Assembly (NCBI GenBank): GCA_900155495.1
Contig: FTLJ01000046.1
Location: forward strand, 2,385-66,384
Direction of reading: 5' to 3'
DNA length: 64,000 nucleotides
Origin: Porogramme epimiltina
Taxonomy: Eukaryota > Basidiomycota > Agaricomycetes > Polyporales > Polyporaceae
Numbering within the stretch: the stretch's first letter is position 1; each line of letters starts with the position of its first letter. This document shows, one piece after another, positions 10,270-21,872 of this stretch. Both the position numbers and the translations under genes were made by a program. The notes beneath the pieces were generated by a model. That model did not search any database, had not been told where the DNA came from, and saw nothing but the letters and a program-made list of their open reading frames with translations.

Positions 10270-11069
10270 ATGGCATCCACACTCGCTCGCATACAGCGAG
10301 CTCACTCTCATGCTTTCCTCGCCGGCCCTTCCTCCACACGCGCCCTCGTCTACCTCCCAAGTCACCGCCATGCGATGATGTCCGCTCTCTCTCATGACCG
10401 TCCCCCTCCTTCGACCCCCAGCACGTCCGCCGCGTCCACGTCAACCCCATCGACACCACTACTGGGCGAGACTCCCCCAGTCGCGGTGCCGTCATCATCC
10501 TCCAAGCCCCCAACAGCCAAGACCCTCTCCCCGAATGCGTCCTCTCCCCAGGTGGCAGCGCGACCACCGCCCGTACCCAAGGCCGAACGTGCCCGCCCCA
10601 AGATCCGGGCAGTGAAGGCTGCGATAACGCTCGTACGTCCCCCTCCCTCCCCTGCATGTCAGCGCAGACACCGACTCGGACATGCTTGGTGATGCACATT
10701 AGACGCCCACGGCGGTTGAGCGGTTACGCAACCTGCTCAAGAGCCCGACGCCCCAGATGATCCGCATCGGCGTACGCAACAAGGGCTGCGCGGGCCTCTC
10801 GTACCATCTTGAGTACGTGGAGAAGCCCGCCAAGTTCGACGAGGTCGTCGAACAGGACGGGGTCAAGGTCTTGATCGACAGCAAGGCGCTGTTTTCGATC
10901 ATCGGGAGCGAGATGGACTGGAAGGAGGACGGGCTGAGGTGCGTGTTACCTCGCATTTTCTTCCTCCTGTGCTCATTGTATGTCCCTTAACAGTGCGAAG
11001 TTCGCGTTCAAGAACCCGAATATCAAGGACGCCTGCGGATGCGGGGAGTCCTTCACCGTTGGGTCGTGA
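10270..11069 (+). CDS. ISA1: Mitochondrial iron-sulfur cluster assembly A-type protein (Isa1/ISCA1)
   Basis: Exons 10270-10632, 10703-10938 and 10994-11069 join in frame to give 224 aa. The N-terminal ~120 residues are Ser/Pro/Thr-rich and begin MASTLARIQRAHSHAFLAG, a plausible mitochondrial presequence. The A-type domain follows: AVERLRNLLKSPTPQMIRIG, NKGCAGLSYHLEY, VLIDSKALFSIIGSEMDW, then KDACGCGESFTVGS at the C-terminus. The three cysteines expected of IscA/HesB proteins are present, one in GCAGLSY and two in the terminal CGCGESF. By family knowledge Isa1 works with Isa2 and Iba57 to make [4Fe-4S] clusters for aconitase, biotin synthase and lipoate synthase in the matrix. The start ATG was chosen because the upstream in-frame extension is low complexity. 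Confidence 0.93.
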
Positions 11070-11580
11070 TTATCCCCGAGACGACTCGCCGTTCCACATA
11101 CCCGTGACTATACCGGACGCGTACTATAATGCCCTCCTTCTCGCCACCCTACGTGTGGAACACGCTACACTGCTAATCCCCCCGTACATTAGCTTTTGTA
11201 TCCATAGTGCATTCAATAGATGCCCTTCTCTCACTGCCTATTTTACCTTGCCCGTCTTCTCTCTCGTCTTCTCTGTTCCATCCGGGCATAGTTGGACCGT
11301 CTCTCCGGTGCGGCCCTCACGTGCGCTGACTGCACTGGCGTCATCCTTCCCTCTTCGTCTCTCGGCTTGGGGCGACGCAAGAGGCCCGCCATCAGCGTCA
11401 ACGCGTCTTTGACATCAACACTCACCACCCGTCCTCCACTTTTGAGTTCAAGTGTAAGTCCCCTTCTATCCTGTCATTCTTGCGGCCCTGCCCCGCCTTC
11501 CCCGCCGCCGAACGCCAAGCCTCTCCCTTCCTAATGCCGCCGTATCCCGTTGTCATGTTTAGGACTAGCAATCGCCCACC
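11070..11580. other. Intergenic region between ISA1 and the second PNPOx-like gene
   Basis: About 510 bases, pyrimidine-rich just before the ATG at 11581, as is common upstream of fungal genes. It contains the ISA1 3' end and the promoter/5' UTR of the following gene. No supported coding frame. Confidence 0.4.
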
Positions 11581-12933
11581 ATGGTGAAGTTCTGGGACTG
11601 CGTCCCGGAGGAACTCATCCCCTGGATCGAGAAGCAGCACTTGTTCTTTGTCGCGACCGCGCCGCTCACTGGTTCCGGGCACGTCAACCTCTCGCCCAAA
11701 GGCCTCCGCGGTTCGTTCCACGTCGAGAGCAAGCACCGCGTGTGGTACGAAGACCTCAGTGGGAGCGGTGCGTCTTGTTTCTCCCCCTTCCTTTCCTATC
11801 ACGTTCGCCCTCCCTATCCTGTTGGTTCTTCCACCCATTCCTGTCTATCCGCATCATGCTGCGGTAGTCGCGCCCTCGCCACACTTTCCCCACATCATCT
11901 ATCTCTCCACGCACTACGCCGCGCGCTCTAGGCGCTCTATCCCCGGACAACCTCCTTCTACCTCCGGTCCCGACAACGAGTCACGCGACTCACACCCCTC
12001 TCCCTTCTCTTATCCAGGCGTCGAAACGATCGCCCACGTGCGCGAGAACGGCCGCATCACGCTCATGTTCTGCGCGTTCGAGGGCGCGGCGCGCATCGTG
12101 CGCCTCTTCGGCGTCGGAACCGTGTACGAGTTTGGCACGCCCGAGTACGCGCAGCGCGTCCCGCCCGCCGCGCGCCTCTCGGGCTCGCGCGCCGTCGTCG
12201 TCGTCGACGTGCACAAGGCCAGCACGGTGCGTCGCCTGCTGCTATGCAACGCGTGTGGCCGAGAGCTTACTCGCGCCCGCGTGCACCCTCTTTGCAGTCG
12301 TGCGGGTACGCGGTGCCGATGTACGCGTACAAGGCGCAGCGGCGCGCGCTGCTGCAGTGGTCGGGCAAGATGGAGCGCCTCGACGCGGGCTTTGCGCGCG
12401 ACGCCGCGAGCTGCCCGAGCGAGCCAGTCGAGATTCCATGGTTCTCGGACTCCCCCTCGAGTCCCGACCTCTCGGACGCCTCCGCCACATCCGACGCCTC
12501 CTCCTCCTCCGATGACAAAGGAAAAACCCAAGCTCAGGCGCAGACGCAGCCACAGACGCAAACGCAAACGCGCGTGTACGCCACCCGGGGGATGAAGTGG
12601 TGGTGGGCGAGCGCGAACGTACGCTCGCTCGATGGCCTCCCCGGGCTGCGCACTGCGCACCTCTCTGACGTCGTCTCGGTCGGCGTCGAGGCGCTCCCCG
12701 CCGCGCAAACCGCGGACGAGCCCCCGAGCGACGGCGCGGTCGTCATCCTCGGCAACCGGGTGCCGGCCGCGGGGCCGCTGGAACGCGCGCGGGCGTGGAC
12801 GTGCTTCTGGGCGGCGGCGGTGATCGGCGAGGGGGGAGGGAGGGGCGAGGTATGGCGGCTCGCGCTTGCGTTTGCGATCGGGGTGGCCACGACGGCTGTG
12901 TATGTACGAGAGACAGACAGGAACGCCTACTGA
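11581..12933 (+). CDS. PNPOx-like flavin-binding split-barrel protein, paralogue 2
   Basis: Exons 11581-11767, 12018-12226 and 12298-12933 give 343 aa. The barrel mirrors paralogue 1: MVKFWDCVPEELIPWIEKQH, FFVATAPLTGSGHVNLSPKG, VWYEDLSGSGVETIAHVREN, LMFCAFEGAARIVRLFGVG and SCGYAVPMYAYKAQRRALLQ. The first intron here (250 nt) is much longer than is usual in this window. The tail after the barrel is expanded relative to paralogue 1: an Asp/Ser-rich stretch, then a Gln-Thr run (QAQTQPQTQTQTR), then the shared block WWWASANVRSLDGLPGLR, and finally a hydrophobic stretch (VWRLALAFAIGVATTAVYV) resembling a C-terminal membrane anchor. The conserved LDGLPGLR block in both copies suggests the tail is functional. 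Cofactor and substrate unknown. Confidence 0.85.
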
Positions 12934-14553
12934 GTGCCGAGTCGGAGGTGGTAAGTCCCGCACGGGTGCTGTGCTTCCAGTGGAGCGTGTGCTGAGTTGG
13001 CGGTCAGGTATAATAGGGCGATGAGGAGGATCAAACTATGTACCACCACGTTGTACTCCCGTTTCAGCCTCCTCGTCCAATGCTCTACGAGTGTCTCCCG
13101 CCATGGACGGCAGGGACCTAATGCTCGCCTCTTACATCGACCAATGTCACCCTTACGTACCCTCCCGTGCTGCAAGGCTTTCAGGCCCGCGACAGCTGCC
13201 AAGTCTACTCTTTTTCTAGAATCCTGCATGTCATCCCTGCAGCGGAGCATTGTAACACTCTTCCTAATCCCGATACTGATGATGCCAGCATGCGCCGTTC
13301 TTTCACGGTCATCAGGGCGCGGCGAGATAGGACGGTCTTCTTGCGACGTTATTCCGGCGCTTCGGCGAAGTCGCTTCCTAATGGGACTGCCGAGCGCGAA
13401 ATGCCGGTTAAACCACTTCCTTACCCCCACGATCCAATACGTAATATATTGGTGCGCATTTCTGTATTTTCTTGCTTGATGGTCTTGTAATGATCCGCAC
13501 CTCCTCACTCCCTTGTCTTATGACAGTGCACTCTTCGATAAGAAGCCTGAGAAACGTCCCGCCCTAATCCCCTTCAAACGCCCACGTGGGTGTAACTTTC
13601 CGGGACGAGGGTCAAATTATGGGGTGCAAGTGGCTCTGCGCTACGCCCATGTGCTCCAAGGCGGGCCATCGAGTCATCAGAAATCGTTTACGGCGTTCCG
13701 CGGAATGAACGAGTCTCGTATCTGGACGACTACCCAGGTACGTCACCAGCGAAACTACGACGGAAACGCCAGCGTAGAGAATGTGGCCTATTCCCCGGGT
13801 CCTGTTATTGACCGCAGCTTCCTTTGGGGGTCATATGTAGTCCACCTAGGCGTGGCGCGAGGCTACGTAGCTCTCATCCTGCGTCTCTCCTGCGTCTCAC
13901 TTCACAACCTCCGGTGCCCGGGACTCAAAAATTACCTCCATGGTGGTGCGTAAATTCAACTTCCGGAGCCCTTCCACCGGATGGACTTAAGATCAACTTA
14001 CTTGTCCCCTGATAGGCTATACGACAAGCCTGGAAGACAGGGGCGGCGCAGTCTATACTGTGGCCATCATGCGGTTGACGTCTACGACAACAAAGCGGCT
14101 TTCCATTCGCACTACGCCCAATGAACAATTACGCGTGTGTCAAGTGAAAGTCCTTGGAATGTTGGACGGTATTTTCGTCATTCGGTATGTAGGTCTCCGG
14201 ACGAAGCCGAAGCTTCGCAGATTCGCCACCATGCGGTACACGTCTCTCTCTGGATATCGCGGAGAGAACGCGGATGAGGTGGTGGTCTCGATGCAGTAGA
14301 GTTTGGGATGCTGCGTATCTTCTCTTCGCGGTACACCATTCTCTTACTGAACAATGGCGTTCTCCATGCGAATACAGAGATATATACTTACCGGTATACA
14401 GGAAATGGCGGCGACTGTCGAACAATGAATCTCGAGGACACTGCTTCTGTGGTTACAAAGTATTACTAACTATCAAACCTAGTTGCTCCACCCGAATATA
14501 AGATCGCTTCCCCCACTTACTCGGCGACCCTATCCTCGCTACCCCGGAGGACG
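12934..14553. other. Region with open exon-like segments, possibly the 5' part of the next gene
   Basis: From 12934 to 13500 I see nothing. From 13513 an ATG frame runs about 75 codons (FPGRGSNYGVQVALRYAHV, SFTAFRGMNESRIWTTTQ) to a plausible donor (gtacgtcacc, about 13738). A second open segment (about 14040-14270, AVYTVAIMRLTSTTTKRLSI) follows a cag acceptor. Just before 14487 there is a textbook branch site TACTAAC and a ctag acceptor, after which the frame of the next gene is already open. These segments may be 5' exons of the gene at 14554, or a separate unknown gene. Confidence 0.3.
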
Positions 14554-17514
14554 ATGAGTGCGTCACCCTTCCTCTTACACCTTAAGTCTCTATGGCAAGC
14601 AACCACTGTCAACACCACCCACCAACAGACACAATTCCTCGAGTCACAGGGATATAATCATTACGGATCATGCCAACAACCAGAAACCAACACTGAACTC
14701 GACAATCTCCACGTCCCCGTCGAGGCTCCTATTAAGGGTGAGCCCATCGTACAAACCTCGTACCGGACACGCTCTCATAACCTCCTTAGGCCTCGTCCAC
14801 CTCGCTTTCGGTAATCATGAACCAGAAGCCCACTCGAGATATGCCACCACACGTACCCTGGCAATCGTCACCACCAGGGCGCTAACTGCAGGAATGGGCG
14901 ACGGCTTGGGGATGCCCATCCTCGCGGGGGTCGCATCGGGCGAGGGCGCCTTCACTGCAGGTCGTAAGTGCATCGCCATTCATAGGCCCTTGGGACGTCG
15001 CCACTTACGACAGTCTAGTGGGTATGCATTGCGAACGTGGAGGGGCTGGCCCCCAAGGACGCTTGAGCGCAGACTGCGGGCGAACAGCCACCCGGCGCGG
15101 CAAGGTTCTAGACATAGTCGTCTTAGGAATCGGAGACGCGACCCTGCGCGCCGACGGCAGGGTCTGCAAGGCCTACCGCGGAACTGCTACCAAGGTGAGC
15201 GTCAGCGCGATATTGGTGGCGTTGTTGAGAACTAGACCTACTCTACCCAGGTATTTTGTATTGAGAGCGTAGAAAGCGAAACTGTCCGGCAGTCGCGGTG
15301 CGGTGTCGAAAGCCGCCTTGTCTCCGGCCGGGGCGGCTGTGTCATCGAGTCGCCCAACGTGTTCAGGATCGCAGTGCCCCCATCAAGGGAGGCTCGTCGT
15401 GCACAAGTTATGCTCAACGCGTCAACACTTCTCTGGCTCAGCTTCAAGGGCATGTGCCGAGGAGTTGGAAACGTCGGCACATACGCTATGCTCCAGTATC
15501 CCGAGGCCGTAGATAGGATGGCGCTCCCTTCGGCTCGTGAGTGTCAACTTTAACCTAGTTAGTCTTCTCGCTGATATGCTCTTGGTGTAGGTCACCATCC
15601 GACAGTATTTAGATTCACTGTCAAGTCGTACCGCATATATACCGGTGAATACAACTACATGAAAATGCCGATTCAAGGAGGGATGCACCCTTGCCTGCGA
15701 GTTGTGGATCTCACTCGACCAACCCCCGCATATGAGGGCCGCAGCGCAATATACTTTCCTATTGTTAAGAAGGCCACTCCAGACATTTACAGGGAGGAAC
15801 TTGCATGGATCCCACGCCTTCCCGAATGCTTATTGGAAGTCGTCATGGACCATGAAGTAAGGGATACTTCATACATCCTTGGTATCTGTACTGCATTTCT
15901 GACCCCTGTCAATTGCAGGTCGCCGACGGCAACGTAAGAATTTTCGGAATTCCCGCATCTCAATTCGACAACGCCTGCCTACCAGCCAATATGCGGCAAA
16001 TCGCGCACTCGGATCCTATTCCTCTATACGTACTTCATCCACAGTTCCTGCCGACGATTGTTCACCAACAGGTCCCCATTCGTCGGTTGCGCCAATCTCG
16101 AGAGGTAAAGTTTGAGAGGATCTCCATTCGAAACGAAGACCTCGGGCGGCACACGGAGTATCTCGCTGAATTCTGCGATGGGACTACCAGATGGATCCCA
16201 GAGGTAAACGTTGCGACAAACCTGAAAGTGATATTCTGCAGGGTCATGTCCTCCTACTGTAGGGAGGTGGCCGAAATCGTCCGTTCAACACCGGACTCTG
16301 TAGCTGTGAAGCGCACGGACGGGACCGTGGACAACGTGTCTAGGGACCGGATCTTTTGGCAAGAGGAGGCGTTCAACCCGTCAAAGCTCACAGACGGAGA
16401 ACTAGAAGCGATTCTCCTCCACTCCCATTACGGCTGCGACGGATACACGGAACTGCAATGTACTGTTACTGTATACACTGACTGGGCAAAAGTCGAATTG
16501 CGCACCCCTAGGGCACACATCAAGCAAATAGAGGGAGAAATATACCCAGAATGTGTGTTCAATGGAACTACCTCGTTGCAAATCGGACACGAGGTTCAAT
16601 GCGGTAGAGAGTGGCAAGAACCAAAGAGAGTGAAGTAAGTGATACGACTTCAAATCCTCGCCACTTGCAGTCACATATTAAAACGCAACTATAGGTTCAT
16701 AATAGCATGCGATGGCAACCCTTTCGACGTTGAAATTACCCATGGCGACGACAGCAAAACATTTGGGATTACGAAAGGTAGGGTGACTTTCCTCGTCGAA
16801 GATGTAAGAACAGACCTTTGCTTTGGGATCCTCTTATTGACCTCAGCTATGACCCGATCTAGAACCGTGGCGGAAGAAAGCATTTTAGGTGCCCTCGGAA
16901 CGAAATAGACACAAACCGAAATCCTAGAAGTATCCGCATCTCGCCATGCCTGCCACCCCCTGCCTTCGTCGAGACCCCTGGTGAGCTTGTGGTCGAGACT
17001 GACTGGGCGGCCATCACAATCGACAGTGAAGACGCCACAATCCGTTTGGACCCTTCCGTTGACCACAACATTCGTAGCCATGTCACATTCCCACCCAATC
17101 GCGAAATGTGCAACAAGAAACTCCAATTCGACACGAGGAGAATCGACGGTACTGGAGGAACCTTCAACCGGAGAGAAACGATCAAGTACGTTACAGCTCC
17201 TGACGCCAGTTGTCGTCTGACCCCTTTGCGGTGCTAACGCATACTGATACCGCAGGTTCATCCTGCGCACGGAAGAAGAATACCAAACCATCGATTTCAC
17301 CATCACGCACGGGTTTGGTAAAGTGTCTCCGAGAGACGGGGAAGGAATTGCAACAGTTGTCCTTGCAGATGTACGTATCCTATACGTTCATTTCAAGATA
17401 CCGTCGTAACTCGATAACTTGTTTCGGTAGAATTCCTACATCTCTCGCGCGGACGCTGTTGAATTCACGTACAACCCGACAAGGTTCAAAGAATGTCCAC
17501 TCAGACGTGGGTAG
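14554..17514 (+). CDS. Unknown multi-exon protein with two internal repeated modules
   Basis: From the ATG at 14554, exons join in frame across about nine short introns to a TAG at 17512-17514. Clear joins include GVASGEGAFTAG to LGMHCERGGAGPQGR, MDHE to VADGNVRIFGI, VK to FIIACDG, LVED to NRGGRKH, IK to FILRTEE and LAD to NSYISRAD. No known domain is recognisable. The N-terminal third is Gly/Cys-containing; the middle is beta-rich. The last third has two related modules, each starting with a T-D-W-A motif (YTDWAKVEL at about 16474; ETDWAAITI at about 16996) and ending with VKFII/IKFIL...ITHG...VEDN/LADN. The frame is open upstream of the ATG to a ctag acceptor at about 14486, so the true start may be further 5'. 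No signal peptide is evident from the chosen start. Confidence 0.6.
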
Positions 17515-17990
17515 CCGGCATGTCATCCCTTGCTTATATTGGCAACTCACTTGTCTCATCTAGCGAACCGTCCTGCGGAAGAACTACCCTTATGGCCGAA
17601 CGCACTCCTGACTCGCTAGTCAGATGATAGGAAGGGAAATCTGCACTGCTTGTATCATAGCCTCGACCCCTAAAATTCATTGCCGTCATGATAATTTTCG
17701 TATAAACCTGGAAACAGCGGGACGAGTACATGTTCGAAGACGGTTACTCCAATCTCGACGATTCAAAGCTGTTCTAAAACTCGATAGTTAGGACAGCTAA
17801 GAATCAATCACATGATGGCCCACATCTGCTTACTATGCACTCAGCCTATCAAAAGAGCGAGGGGATTTCCATTCGATATTACAACTCACTACTTACTAGT
17901 ACAGCCGTCGGACATGATGGCAGCAATGGTACAGATAACGTGAACACGCCCAATCAGGGCGGGGCAACTAAAATACAACCTCCCGCAGTT
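17515..17990. other. Convergent 3' intergenic region
   Basis: Separates the plus-strand unknown gene (stop 17514) from the minus-strand GID1 gene (stop 17991). AT-richer than its surroundings; no supported frame. Confidence 0.45.
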
Positions 17991-20745
17991 TCACCCTTCG
18001 GTGAACTCCTTTCGCACGTCCGCGAACGCAGCCGCGCCGACGCCGAGCAGGCCGAGCTGTGTGACGCACGCGCCAGCCTGACGGAAGAGCGTCTCGAGCG
18101 CGGGATGTGCCGGTCGACCTTGAGATTCTGCACAACATAGGAGAACCAGGTATCAACATACTGAGGTACAAATAGAGGCAAAAGAAGAGAAACACGCACC
18201 GAGGATCGCTTGATTCACCTCCGCCGCGAGCGCATCACGCGCCGCTTGCCCTGCGAGTTCAGCAACCTCCCCACCCGCACTGACAGGATCGTCGTACGCG
18301 ACAACGCCAAACGTGCGTCGCAAGTGCGCGCGCACACCCGGCCGCGCGTCGTTCTTGTATTCCGATTCGAGCTTCTGGCCGTACGCGAGCGCGGTGTGCA
18401 GCGACGCGCGCGCGGCGACTGCAAGTTCGGACTGCACCGAGCCAGGCGTCGGGGTCGCGGCGGGAGCGGACACAGTGGACGGCGCGGGGTGGGCCTCGGG
18501 CGACGGATCGTCCACGTCCATCGCGCCCACGCCATCCATCGGCCCTACGACGTCTTCCCCATCGAGCGCCGGCGCAGGAGGCGCTGGCACGTGATCAGGC
18601 GCGGATGACGGCGTCGCGGCGGCAGCGCGCTCTGCCTCCTTGACACGTCGGAGCGCGTCACCGGCGGCGAGGACGAGCTCGACGAATTTGCGGCAGCGGA
18701 GACGGAAGTAGACGAGGCCTTGCTCGCGCTCGAGCACGGGGGAGTGGTGCGCGCGGAGGAGCGTAACTGCCGTTTCGATGTCCCCGCGGAGGATGGCGTT
18801 CGTGATCGAGAGCCGAACATTGAGGTCGTCGTCAAAGCCGTAGTCCTCGTCACGATCCGCGCTCACAGCCGATGTTGACGACGGGTCTGGGGTGCTCGCG
18901 ACCGCGAGGGCATCGTCGACCGCCATCTTGACGTCCTCGTCGGTGGGCTCTGGCTTGGGCTGGACTAGGGTCTTGTCGCCCGCGGCGCGCGAGCGCGCCA
19001 CGCATTGTGCCTGGAAGGCGCGGGCAGTCCGCGCGTACCCGTGGTGGGCGAGGTACGCGAGAACCAGCTTACGGAGAGGTTCGCGCGCGCTCTCTTCGTC
19101 GGACATCGCCTTCTCGAGCGTCTTGGAGCTTCCAGCCTTGCGCCCGTCATCCCGGCGGGAGTCGAGTCCGAGGAGACTCCAGTCAACCGAGGTGTCCATG
19201 ATGTCGCGCCAAACAGTATCTCGTTGCGTGCGGATGTGCTCCTCGATGGCGAACTTGAAGGGTAGGCTGCCGAAGTTCGCGCGGACGGATTCGTTCGTCA
19301 GCCGCATACCGATGCTCGGGTATATGTCGGTGGTCTTCCCCACATTCTCGAATACCATGCCTGAGATCCGGGAATTTCATAAGGGAACGGCAGAGTGGAA
19401 GCTACGCAGGACACGCACCCAAGAAGGTCCCATTCTTGGTGTAGAACATGCGGTTTTGGCTGAAGTCGATCCCACAGCCAATTACGTCGCCAGCTACGGT
19501 AAGCGTCCATGATCAGCGCAAGTCCATATGGCACGATTGGCACTCACTGTCAAACTTCGGGCCGTACAGGTTCCCCTCCTTCTGCCCGGGGAACGAGTAG
19601 CCGTCGTCGGCATGGTATCCCCAGCTATTCTTCTCCCATCCAGGCAAGCGAGACAAACGGACATCGGGCGCGGAGAACCTTTCCGCCAATGCGTCAACAT
19701 CTCGGCCGGCCCAGGCCACGGAGGACTTACCCAATGCTGATGGGCCTGCCAGCAAGTTAGTGAGGGCAGTGGACGAAGTGGGAAATGCGACGCACCCTTG
19801 CGGACACCTGTGAAGGATCTCTACCTCGTAATAATAAATCCCACAAGCGGGGGGAACAGGATGGTTCGCACGGGCCGCGCTTGAGTCTCGGTCGCCCATG
19901 CAAGACGGCCCGGTGAATGTTAATTCGCGGCCATCGAGAGAGACGCTGAGAGAGGGGTGGCGGTCCTGTTCGCTCCACCGGGTTGGGAGCATTAGAACTG
20001 TAGTCGTGCTGATCACGGTGACCGCGCCCACGGAGGGGGGAGACGATGTCGCTGTGCTTTCCTCGTCACTGGTGTCAACGACAGGCGTGAGTTCGCGGCG
20101 CATATATGGGTATTGGTATGAGGTCGCGGTCGGGGCGGGGCTAGAACTTGCTCTCGAGTCGTATGTCGCGATGGAATAGGTTGCTGGGCGCGCAGTCGCT
20201 GCTAGAGTGGATGGCGTCGTGTCTGTGTGGAGCATGTCCCGAAGGGAGGAGTATTCGAGGTATGTTGGGCGTGGGAAGCCCTGTGGGGTGGCATGGCTGA
20301 CATGGGTGGGGACAGGTGCTCGGTGCGTGGGTATGGATGGGTGGTGTGAGCCTTGGGCACGGAATCCGGAGCTCAGCCGCCGCGTGCGTGTGGGAGAAGA
20401 AGAGGGAGAGTAGGGAGGATTACAAGGTGTTTCTCGTAGATTTGGGGAAGGAGTCGCGCGGATGATACGTGGCTCGAAGAGGGGTGCCGGTGTGCTTTGA
20501 GCGGGGCCAGCGGTTCGGCCGCGAGGGGAGGTGGCGATCGCCGACGCGTAACTCGCGGAGGCGGAGCGAGTTGGATGGGGAACGCTGCGAGCTAGAAGGG
20601 GACTTGTAGACGCACCAACGCTAGATAGACGGGGGCGAGAAGGAGCACCGGGGTTGAAAGACATAGGAATCACGCTTTCAAGACTGCGAGCGACGGAGCT
20701 TGGAGGGATAGGAATGCTTGCTGAGCGGGACTGCCGTGTAGACAT
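17991..20745 (-). CDS. GID1: Gid1/Vid30 (RanBPM/RANBP9-like) SPRY-LisH-CTLH-CRA subunit of the GID/CTLH ubiquitin ligase
   Basis: Six exons on the minus strand (20745-19796, 19745-19731, 19678-19548, 19493-19419, 19360-18200, 18127-17991) sum to 822 codons plus stop. The first ~260 residues are Ser/Pro-rich and disordered. The SPRY domain follows: ACGIYYYEVEIL, SIGFSAPDVRLSRLPGW, SWGYHADDGYSFPG, DVIGCGIDFSQNRMFYTKNG and IYPSIGMRLTNESVRANFG. LRKLVLAYLAHHGYARTARA is the LisH motif. LSITNAILRGDIETAVTLLR is CTLH, and HTALAYGQKLESEYKND with TFGVVAYDDP is CRA. By family knowledge Gid1 scaffolds the GID/CTLH E3 ligase that degrades gluconeogenic enzymes after glucose return. One exon is only 15 nt long and encodes part of a SPRY beta-strand. 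Yeast Vid30 has the same domain order. Confidence 0.93.
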
Positions 20746-21872
20746 CTTGCCACAATAACCAGGCGATCCTCCCGTGGTAGTTCTTATAAAGCCACTCTGG
20801 TATAGTGAAGGGTAGTATGATACTTGAAGGACTCGTCACAGAGCTATTCAAGGAGGTAGAGCGGCAGGACAGACCTTGGGAGACCGAGTCAATATCGGTC
20901 GAACGAGCAGCTCGTGCGGGTCCTCCTTCCAATCTTCCACCTGAGTGTTATACTATCCCGGTTTGTGGGTACCTCGGAGGCCTTAGTAGAGTGCGGCAGG
21001 GAGAAGGGAGTGAGTGGGGGAGGAGAGGTGGTGGTGGTAGGGGGGAAAGCCGAAGTCGGGTGCGAGCGGTGCGCGGCAGGGCGCTCGCGCGACTTGTCTT
21101 CTGACCATTACATTCCTCCGCAGGCAACGTCTGCTCTTCTGCCGTCAAATACGTGTCACGCCTGATCTTTTGACTGCAAGCGCATATAAAACTATGTACA
21201 CTCTCCTCCATCCGGTTATGAAGTTCGCTATCCCAGCAGCTGGTTGGGGGAAAGGTAGAGGTAGCGCGTCCCACACAATGACGTGATATGAGCTGACTTT
21301 CTGCGCTTTCTCGGCAGTGCTTAGTTGCCTTTTACTCTGCCTTAAAGTCGATGCATGCGATTAGGCACTCTTCTACACTATCGAGTCACTGTACGTGACC
21401 GTCTACTCTCTGAGCTAAATCCATGGATCGCCTCCAGGCTCAGGGCAGTCAACGGCGTCACATACTATTCACTTTTCGTGACGCCGTCGAACTGTTGACT
21501 TTTAAGAGACAGCCCCGGCGATCATACATCTCTTTGCGTTGATCATCTGGTGGGGCAAGATTGAGACCATTCCCCTCGCCTGAAACACAGCGCCACTAGA
21601 AGTCGCGCTGCTTTCCTGAAAAGACTCGTTAGAAAGAGGGATGTGGAGCGGAGATGACTCAACTTGTCCGGGCGCTGTTCATTGTGGAGCTCCCCAGACA
21701 TCCTGTTGCAACCCTAAATATATAGATCTCCGCGAATCGAGGCCCAACTCACACCTCTCCCTGCCTCCTTCTCTACTACGCCCTTGCACATTCCTTGTCT
21801 AGACATCCTTTTATCTTCTCGCCATGGATTGCCACTCTGATCATACGAACTCCGTACACAGCCACGACGGAG
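20746..21872. other. Divergent intergenic region upstream of GID1
   Basis: About 1.1 kb between the GID1 start and the O-fucosyltransferase-like gene. It contains purine-rich and pyrimidine-rich tracts and a TATA-like element near 21715. No supported coding frame. Confidence 0.4.
21715..21725 (+). promoter_or_regulatory. TATA-like element
   Basis: TAAATATATAG lies about 150 bases before the proposed ATG at 21873, followed by a C/T-rich leader typical of fungal transcription starts. This is consensus-based only. Confidence 0.35.

Noticed and set aside
18892..19512. Plus-strand frame of about 200 codons opposite GID1
   Set aside because: It is antisense to well-supported LisH/CTLH exons and has no domain.
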